Below, in pieces: positions 57,342 through 64,000 of a DNA stretch of 64,000 nt (position 1 is its first letter; each line of letters starts with the position of its first letter). The position numbers were made by a program, and so were the translations under genes. The notes under the pieces are model-generated. The model was not told the origin of the DNA. It ran no database searches and was given only the letters and a program-made list of their open reading frames with translations. Origin of the DNA: Astrothelium macrocarpum (Eukaryota; Ascomycota; Dothideomycetes; Trypetheliales; Trypetheliaceae); contig JAGEMR010000092.1 in the NCBI GenBank assembly GCA_021030915.1, positions 62,001 to 126,000 on the forward strand. The letters are read 5' to 3'.

Positions 57342-58744
57342 AATGTTCTTTACGACCTTGTTGAACTTGTCGTAGCCACTCCATTGATGTCTTATACATT
57401 ACAAAGGATCCGATGGCAATATTTCCTCAACACCACCATCATAAACTCTGTTACAATGGCATGGTTTAGTCTGGCAGTCGAGGACTTTGCACAACAGAAC
57501 GCGGCTTGAGCCTCAACAACTTGTGTAACGGACCCGTTTTGAGTCCGACAAAACCTAAAGCAGTCTTCCGAGTGTTAGAATTGTGGCCCAAGTATCCGGA
57601 TATAACGCTTGTTTGCTTAGGCAATGCCGTTGAAGAGCAGTGTCTGCCAAGCATTCCTATTCAATTAGGCTATGTTTCCGCCCAGAATATGTGTGAATAT
57701 ACCGGGATAACTTGATCATCCACATCAGACTCTTTTATGTGATCAAATGCGGTTGGGGCTGTGAGTCTTTGTTTATGTGGAAATCTACAAAACCTAGATC
57801 AGTGCCAAGGGGTGTTATGCGTGCATAGCTTGACAGAGTTTGGCAAGAAACTACATTGAGCTACAGGACATTCAATGTATTTGTCTTACCAGGTTATATC
57901 AATACAATGAAAAGAGGAACTGGGTGAAAGAATAGATTTGGTGAAATTTTTGAGGAACACGAGAGCTTGCAACGACAAATGTAATAAACCACAAACATTG
58001 ACAATAATTGGCTCGCATATTCGAAAAACCCTCAATACAATTATGAGCTACCAGCAATGTGATCTCTTTAATCGAAAAGTGCATTTGAGAATTGTAACGT
58101 CAATTATGGTTGAGGGCATCTCCGATAAGTGTGCTTTGAATTAAACATTACTGGTTTGTGACATTTATTACCGCCACTGGTGGTAATCAGAAACTCTCTG
58201 TAATCAAGTGTTCAATACCAGGTCTTCACACTACCATAAAGGGTGAAGAAAATGAAACGTGATCGAAAGCTCAAATCATTCCATCTATGTGCACTATCAT
58301 TACTCCTTCCACCAATCCCATTGCTCAGTTTACGCTCAAAGCGCCATGCTGAATGCCTTGTTCCTCTGATCATAGCAGATAAAACCGCTCCACTCCAAGG
58401 CCGTCACATCCAATTCAAGATGACGCTCAAATATGCAAAAGGAAGAAAAAAAAGGGTATGAGACGACAGAAAATGTAGGCTCGAGAATAGAACAGAACGG
58501 CGGATTTGGGGGAAAAAAAAGAAAGCATCAGTTTTGGTATCCTGTAGAAACGCCATTGCTGAATGCGAATGCGTATAGAAATGCGCACGCAGATGCACAG
58601 CGAAGCGTCGATGAAAGCCTCAAATCAATAACACAAAAGTAGAAACATCTCCCCTCCCGCTCCATCTCTCTTTCCAACCCACCCACATCCATCCTCCTTC
58701 CTCAACCAATCCCCCCTCCCACCTACCCCACCTCTCAACTTCAA
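57342..58744. other. Convergent intergenic region
   Basis: 1.4 kb between two 3' ends. From about 57720 to 58240 it is AT-rich. Frames of up to 72 codons show no family features. It includes pyrimidine-rich DNA just before 58745 that is probably the 3' flank of the minus-strand gene. Confidence 0.45.
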
Positions 58745-61555
58745 TCAAAAAGGCCGACTCGTCCCACTCGCGCGACTCGGACTCGTCCGACTCCGCTCAT
58801 CCTCCTCCAACACATCGCTCAACCGCGTCGGATGATGATGCCGCGGCATCCCCTCCCACCCGCTCCCATACCCACTCCCGCTATAATCCGGCTGTCCGAA
58901 CCCGCCCGCGCCCTGCACAAACCCCTGCGTCGCCGCGCCCGCACTCGGCGCGGGGGGCGGCCGCTGCTGTCCCGGCGGAAGCGGAGGATACGCCGCACCA
59001 CCACCGGTGCCGGCGGTGCGATACCGCTGGGCCAGCTGGCGCTCGCGCTCGACCTCATCGCCGACGTCGAACTCGTCGTCGTCGTCGTCGTCATCGTCAT
59101 CATCTTCCTCCTCGGGGACGCCGCCCAGGGGGTTCGCGGCGCCCGCGGCGCCCGCGGCGCTACTACCGCGCAGGCTGCGACGGGCCGCGGGGATCGGGTG
59201 CCCCCGCTCGTCGCGCAGCACGTTGCCGTGCTCGTCCATCTCGTAGTCTTCGAAGTCGCCGCCTTCGCTGGAGAAGGTGTCGTCGAGCGAGGAGGGGACG
59301 TAGCTGCCTTGCTCGAAGGACGATGACGCATGACCCCCGCCCCCGCCCCCACCCCCGCCGCCAGCGCCGCCGGCGGAGCGCGAGGATGTGCGGGAGGCGG
59401 TTGGCGCGGGGGGCGGCATGGTGACGCCGGAGGGAGGGGCGGCGGGCGCGGCGGGCGGTGCGGAGGGGTGCGGTTGGTAGTGGAGGTAGGTTTCTTCGGG
59501 TTGTTGGTGGCGGTAGAAGGCTTGTGCTGCGGCGGTAGAGGGGTCGTTGCTGCGAGAGGAAGAGGGGTGTGCAGGGTGTTGTTGGGCTTGGCGGAGGGCT
59601 TCGCCGCCAGGTTGGGATGGGCCAGCGGTGGTTGCAGCCATGGTTGCGCTTGTGGCCGAGGTGCTTGCTGGGATTTGGGGGTATTGGTAGCTCTGCGAAT
59701 ACTGCTGTGAGGTCTGTTGTTGTCCAGTTTCGGTAAAGGGATCAGTGTCGGTTGGGGATTGGCTGCCTTCGTAAATGTATTGGCCCTGCTCTCCGCCTGC
59801 TTGACTGCCACTCACAGAAGGTCCAGCAACTTCGGATTGATAGCCACCACTTGTGCCCGGGCCCTGATGTGACGCCATGCCAGCAGCCATGGGAACAACT
59901 TGGACACCTCCAACCCAAGTTGGTTGACCTTCTCTCAGACTTAATGTTCGTTCCCTTTCTTCCTGTTCTCGTCGACCCAATTCTTCCCAGGCTCGCCGCG
60001 CTTCTTCCTTGCTGATTTGTAGTTCTCTTCTCATCTCGGCAACCATGCGCTCTGCTGTCCGTCTCTCTTTTCTGGCGTCCTCCATCATGCCACCACCCTC
60101 TTCTCTCTGTTTTCGTTCGTCCCGCAATTGTCGTTCTAGTTGTGCTTTCTCTTCACTTGCTCTTTCCTGTTCTGCACGGGTCTCGAAGAACCATCGCTGA
60201 AACTTTCGTTCTGATGAGGCTCGAAGTCGTTGCAACTCGACCACAGCATGGAAGAGGTTGGCTCCCGCAGCACTGAGGTCGGTGATTTGTCGGGACATTT
60301 GATTAGCAAGAGGCTCGCGACGAAGCTCTTCTGTATTGGTCTCTAATTTACGAATCCAATAACTGGTAAGACCTTCCCAATGGGACGAGAGATCCTCCCA
60401 TCTTTGAAATGCATGGGGAAAACTGTTTGTATTACGGGCTTGTGATTGGTTGCCTTCTGCAGCATTGCTTTCTGGAAGTTGAGTTTGGGACGCGGCAGGA
60501 GGATCGCCGGTTACTGGTGTAGGTCTCATTTGAGAGGGTCCCTGCGTTGCCCGCTGAGTACCGGATCGCGTAGATTGGGCGGCCCGGGGTTGATCTTGAG
60601 ACAATGCAGCGCCACGTGGTCGTGCCCCTGCAGAAGTCGCAGTCGGAGTTTGTAGCTGAGCAGGTACAGTGCGCGATTGCGTGCCTGCCGATGATGTAAT
60701 GACGTTGCCAGCTGTAGTCGACCGTCGTTCAGCTTCGCGTGCCGAGCCTGCCTGAGCATAACCAGCAGCTGTATTTGGAGCGGGCGCTTCTGTCGGTCCA
60801 CGCGGTTCACCTGCAGCACTTGTTCTGCGATATCCACCTGAGGTGCGCGGTGCTTGCTCTCCAGCTAACGCTCTTCGCTCCGCACTAACTCTTCGCGCCT
60901 CTGCTTCTTGCGCGGTCGCCATCGCATCAAGCTCCGCCTTCCGCCGTTCTGCGTCTCGCTGTTGGCGTCGGTTCATGATGTCACGAGGTGTGCGCAACTC
61001 GGCCGGGCGCTCCACTGGCGTGGGGCCAGAGGCGGCGCGCGAACCGCCATTGCCTCCTCGACCACTTCCACCTCCAGCCAGATCCGACATCTGAGCGTTC
61101 TCCTCAATCCAGTCTGGTGTAAAAGGTTTTGGCTGTCGAAGAGCCTCTTCTAATGCGTAAAGAATGGCCGAAGCTGTCCGTCTAGATATACGAAGAGATG
61201 GGTGTGGTTCTCGTGATTCATACGCCGAGCTTGATCTGGGACGATTAGGTGGTGTATGTTCGAGACGAGGCGATTGACCTTGGTCAAGCCGAGTACGAGC
61301 TTCTTCTTGTTGTTGTTGCCGCGAGGCAGAGTCTAAAGATGTAGATCGCTTTCGTCCCCGCCGCTGATCCTGAAATTTAGCAGTCCGTCTAAGTGTATGT
61401 ATGGATGCACTACCGGAAGAACTAGAAAGAAGAGAGGGAGCTTGGGGTCGTAAAAAAGCCTGAACCTGCGGCTGGAGCTGTAAACGCGAGGATGTAAACG
61501 CTGCGTCAGGGTCGTGGGGATCGTAACCAGAGGCGCGTTGGAGATTGCGCGACAC
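58745..61555 (-). CDS. Large low-complexity coiled-coil protein, conserved in fungi
   Basis: 936 residues, single exon, function unknown. The conserved part is near the N-terminus: SLRISRRTASAILYALEEALRQPKPFTPDWIEENAQMSDL, given here as RRTASAILYALEEALR and FTPDWIEENAQMSDL, which I recognise as a box in unnamed fungal proteins. Next comes a long charged coiled coil (KAELDAMATAQEAEARR, later EEKAQLERQLRDERKQREE and VAEMRRELQISKEEARRAWEELGRR). The C-terminal third is low complexity: Gln/Tyr-rich (YSQSYQYPQ), Pro-rich, a Gly run, and about ten consecutive Asp. The DNA from about 58790 to 59470 (C-terminus) is very GC-rich. A role as a scaffold is only a guess from composition. The reverse-strand frames across the GC-rich part are shadows. 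Confidence 0.8.
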   Translation of the reverse strand: MSRNLQRASGYDPHDPDAAFTSSRLQLQPQVQAFLRPQAPSLLSSSSGSASIHTLRRTAKFQDQRRGRKRSTSLDSASRQQQQEEARTRLDQGQSPRLEHTPPNRPRSSSAYESREPHPSLRISRRTASAILYALEEALRQPKPFTPDWIEENAQMSDLAGGGSGRGGNGGSRAASGPTPVERPAELRTPRDIMNRRQQRDAERRKAELDAMATAQEAEARRVSAERRALAGEQAPRTSGGYRRTSAAGEPRGPTEAPAPNTAAGYAQAGSAREAERRSTTAGNVITSSAGTQSRTVPAQLQTPTATSAGARPRGAALSQDQPRAAQSTRSGTQRATQGPSQMRPTPVTGDPPAASQTQLPESNAAEGNQSQARNTNSFPHAFQRWEDLSSHWEGLTSYWIRKLETNTEELRREPLANQMSRQITDLSAAGANLFHAVVELQRLRASSERKFQRWFFETRAEQERASEEKAQLERQLRDERKQREEGGGMMEDARKERRTAERMVAEMRRELQISKEEARRAWEELGRREQEERERTLSLREGQPTWVGGVQVVPMAAGMASHQGPGTSGGYQSEVAGPSVSGSQAGGEQGQYIYEGSQSPTDTDPFTETGQQQTSQQYSQSYQYPQIPASTSATSATMAATTAGPSQPGGEALRQAQQHPAHPSSSRSNDPSTAAAQAFYRHQQPEETYLHYQPHPSAPPAAPAAPPSGVTMPPPAPTASRTSSRSAGGAGGGGGGGGGGHASSSFEQGSYVPSSLDDTFSSEGGDFEDYEMDEHGNVLRDERGHPIPAARRSLRGSSAAGAAGAANPLGGVPEEEDDDDDDDDDDEFDVGDEVERERQLAQRYRTAGTGGGAAYPPLPPGQQRPPPAPSAGAATQGFVQGAGGFGQPDYSGSGYGSGWEGMPRHHHPTRLSDVLEEDERSRTSPSRASGTSRPF

Positions 61556-63094
61556 CGTGAGGATTTACTGATTTCTTCGGTGTTCTAGAAAAAAGAGCGT
61601 CGCCGCTCAGGATAGGAATGGGATGTCTCGGCGGTGCGAGACCGCTCAACGAGTGTAAAAAACTGGGCCAATTGGGTGGTGATGGTCGTAATTGTTTACT
61701 CAATTGAATAGTACGATTGAGAATTGGAAATGGAATGTAGACCTAGACATTGACATCGTTAGTAACACGAACGAGGTGTGGAGCATGTGCAATGCTTGGA
61801 AATGGAGGGTAGCCAAGGGAGAGATAGTCAGATTGGCAAGGTGGTTGGCAAAATTGGAGAGGCTGGACGAATGGTGGTGAAGCCGAAGCTGTGCGGTGGC
61901 TGGGAAGATGAGTAGCACCTTCAGCACCTACCCTCAAACCAAGGCGCGAACAGTGTGAAGCGGCGTCGCGCATCTCATGACGTACACGCGCAATTAGTTC
62001 TTTCAATCTCGTGTGTTCCCTGTTACTGCCTTCTCTGCCCAGATTGCCGTTGCCTCACCTCACGGACTATCGGGCGTGTGAAGAAATGCGTGGCGCACAC
62101 GTCCGACTCGGAAGGCTCTTGTCAGACAAAAGCAAGGCTGTTTGCGATCGCTGTCCGAGTCCGAGTCCAAGTCCAAGTCCAAGTCCAAGGAAGTTTTGAG
62201 CAAGCATGCTCACGTCGCATTGATGGTGGATGATGCAGAGGTACAGCGGGAGCTTCACAAAGTGCAGCTCTCGGCCAGAGACCGGTGCGCTTAGTGAACC
62301 AATTGGTGGGCCGGTCAATGTGCGCGTCTTAAGCGCAACTCGAGCGGCTTGGAGATGATGTCTTCGACTGCTCCTGTGCTGGGTGATTTGGGAGGGTTTG
62401 ACAGCGCACAGCTGCACTTCGCACATCCCTGGCCGAATCATTTCCTTGCTCAAGCCCAGCCCAACCGCTTTCGGCCTGTTTCTCAGCCTCACACTCCATC
62501 ATCCCCCTCCGAAATTGCCTCTTCGTGCGAAGTCCACGATTGTGTGACGAGATTGAAAAGTGGAAGAAGGGATGAGAGAAGATGTCGTGGGGATAAGCCT
62601 CTCGAACCCATCCTCCTTTGATCCCTTGCATCCCTAGCTACGATGCTTCTCATCCAATCAACACACAAAGGAGCTTATTCCGACTTTTTGTCTGAGCACC
62701 ATCCAAGGCCCGACCCGTATGTGCTACGTGCTGCATTGGCAATCGATTGCTACTGATGTTCCTATACGCTGACGTCGCTATTTTGTTTGACTGACCACCT
62801 AGGCTCCCCATTTTTGAAGAATTGAGTAGACGCGATAGCATGCACAGCAATTATCTTGGCATCTCATCCTGTCAAGTGATGGCTCACTACACAGTGTGGC
62901 TACGCAGAGGAACACATAAGAATGTCATCCAACTACAGCTTTCATTGGCTGTCTACAAGACGCACGCTATGATTGTATCGCTATCAACCCTCAGATCCTC
63001 CTTTCACGATGGTGAAAGGCACGTTCTGATATGAGACATTACTGCTTCCAGTTTGACACACTACCATTGTCGTCAAGATCAAGTATGTCCAATA
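61556..63094. other. Intergenic
   Basis: 1.54 kb. It must contain the promoter of the low-complexity protein gene (minus strand). It also includes a hexanucleotide tandem repeat at 62153-62190. No coding sequence is recognised. Confidence 0.5.
62153..62190. repeat. Hexanucleotide tandem repeat GTCC(G/A)A
   Basis: About six head-to-tail copies: two of GTCCGA followed by four of GTCCAA, in intergenic DNA. Confidence 0.8.
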
Positions 63095-64000
63095 TCAATG
63101 GACGGCAGTAGGCTCTGGACTGTCTCCAAAACACTTTGCGAGCATAGCGGGGGGATACCTCTCGCCTTTTCCTCCACCAACCTTTTCAATCTCACCTCTG
63201 ATCAACTTCATTTCCTCGTCACTTAATTGAGCTTTGACGGCTGCGGCGTTCTCCTCTAGGTACTTTACTCGTTTGGTGCCCGGAATGGGCAAGAAGTCAT
63301 CACCCTGCGCAAGAACCCAGGCAAGGACCAATTGCCCCGGCGTCACACCTTTCTTTGACGCCAACGAGCTCAGCGTTGCGACAAGCTTCAGGTTTTCGTC
63401 AAAATGCTCGGCGGAAAAGCGAGGGTGGTTGGCTCGAGTATCGCCGGGTTCAATGTCATCTCGGCTTTTGATCGTGTTCGTTAAGAAGCCTCTCCCCAAT
63501 GGACTGTAGGCCACAATCTTCACTCCAAGTTCCCGTGCAGTCTGGAGGAATTGAGTCTGCTCCGATTCGATCTCTAGCGCAAAAGGCGAGAATTCCATCT
63601 GCGCTGCTGCAATCGGATGAACCTTGTGTGCACGTCTCAACGTCGTTGCCGAGCACTCAGAGAGACCCAAGTAGCGAATCTTTCCCTCCTTTTTAAGCTC
63701 TGCCATTGCAGCAACCGTCTCTTCAATAGGCGTCTTGTCGTCCACGCGGTGCTGGTAGTATAAATCAATCTGGTCGACTCCAAGTCGTTCTAAGCTCTGC
63801 GCGCAAGCTTGTTTGACGTACGCTGCGTCACCTCTAACTCCACCTCTCTTGCCATCTTGAAATGTGTTGCCAAACTTTGTGGCCAGAAAGATCTCGTTAC
63901 GTCTACCAGTCTCTTTGAACCATTTGCCGAGTAGCCGTTCATTGGTTTCGGGACCGTAAATATCGCTTGTGTCCCAGAAGTTCATCCCCAAGTCCGCCGC
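63095..64000 (-). CDS. Aldo/keto reductase, 5' partial
   Basis: NADPH-dependent aldo/keto reductase of the YakC/AKR13 type, which reduces aldehydes and ketones in the cytosol. 301 residues are visible and the start lies beyond the right edge. All four catalytic residues are present: Asp and Tyr in WDTSDIYG, Lys in ATKFG, and His in YYQHRVD. Further family marks are KKEGKIRYLGLSE, AQMEFSPFAL, VAYSPLGRGFLT and PIPGTKRVKYLEEN (NADP-binding end). The C-terminus (GGGKGERYPPAML) is also typical. No intron is seen. The substrate is unknown. Confidence 0.92.
   Translation of the reverse strand, partial: AADLGMNFWDTSDIYGPETNERLLGKWFKETGRRNEIFLATKFGNTFQDGKRGGVRGDAAYVKQACAQSLERLGVDQIDLYYQHRVDDKTPIEETVAAMAELKKEGKIRYLGLSECSATTLRRAHKVHPIAAAQMEFSPFALEIESEQTQFLQTARELGVKIVAYSPLGRGFLTNTIKSRDDIEPGDTRANHPRFSAEHFDENLKLVATLSSLASKKGVTPGQLVLAWVLAQGDDFLPIPGTKRVKYLEENAAAVKAQLSDEEMKLIRGEIEKVGGGKGERYPPAMLAKCFGDSPEPTAVH

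Noticed and set aside
58819..59811. 330-codon minus-strand frame rich in Pro, Arg and Thr
   Set aside because: Shadow frame caused by GC-rich low-complexity DNA inside the 936-residue protein gene on the same strand.
1..64000. tRNA, rRNA, CRISPR array, complete transposon
   Set aside because: I looked for T-loop words, tRNA-like folds, regularly spaced repeats, terminal repeats and transposase or reverse-transcriptase motifs and saw none. A tRNAscan or repeat search would settle it.

Overview
This is a window from the nuclear genome of a filamentous ascomycete (Pezizomycotina). The evidence is 45-185 nt introns with fungal splice signals, paired HET-domain genes, a DUF6594 membrane protein, SUR7 and OPT families, and single-copy housekeeping genes that align residue for residue with fungal orthologues. 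TACCTAGGTA-type promoter blocks and the gene content fit Leotiomycetes or Sordariomycetes, but I cannot fix the class. There are 24 confident or probable protein-coding genes, two decayed gene remnants and one speculative small gene. I rebuilt the exons by hand, requiring reading frame, GT(GC)-AG signals and family conservation to agree. I found no rRNA, tRNA, CRISPR array or intact transposon.

The left arm (1-24.5 kb) is dense and mostly housekeeping or nutrient uptake: a Dal5/ACS-type MFS transporter (partial), a malonyl-CoA synthetase-like enzyme ending in a peroxisomal -AKL, an oligopeptide transporter, a Rogdi/Rav2 V-ATPase assembly factor, a SUR7-type plasma-membrane protein, a bifunctional siroheme synthase, a small secreted or anchored Ser/Thr-rich protein, a HET protein, an ABC1/UbiB mitochondrial kinase-like protein, gamma-COP (SEC21) and a phosducin-like protein (PLP2). 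The middle (24.5-40 kb) is sparse. It holds a 3.4-kb gap, a Yap-class bZIP factor, about 4.4 kb of mostly non-coding DNA, lipoyl synthase, a membrane protein of unknown function and an AT-rich block.

The part most worth attention is 40-52 kb. It holds a second HET protein, a decayed 'fungal N-terminal' membrane gene, a DUF6594 membrane protein, an 84-residue SH3-like protein, a caspase-like protease fused to a C-terminal pseudokinase, and a kinase-ankyrin protein transcribed divergently from it. These are parts typical of fungal non-self recognition and regulated cell death. Their clustering, and the caspase-pseudokinase fusion in particular, make this the best candidate for an undescribed system in the window.

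The right arm (53-64 kb) returns to ordinary genes: an RRT8-like multi-pass membrane protein, a hydrophilic stress-type protein, YAE1, a large low-complexity coiled-coil protein, and an aldo/keto reductase cut by the window end.
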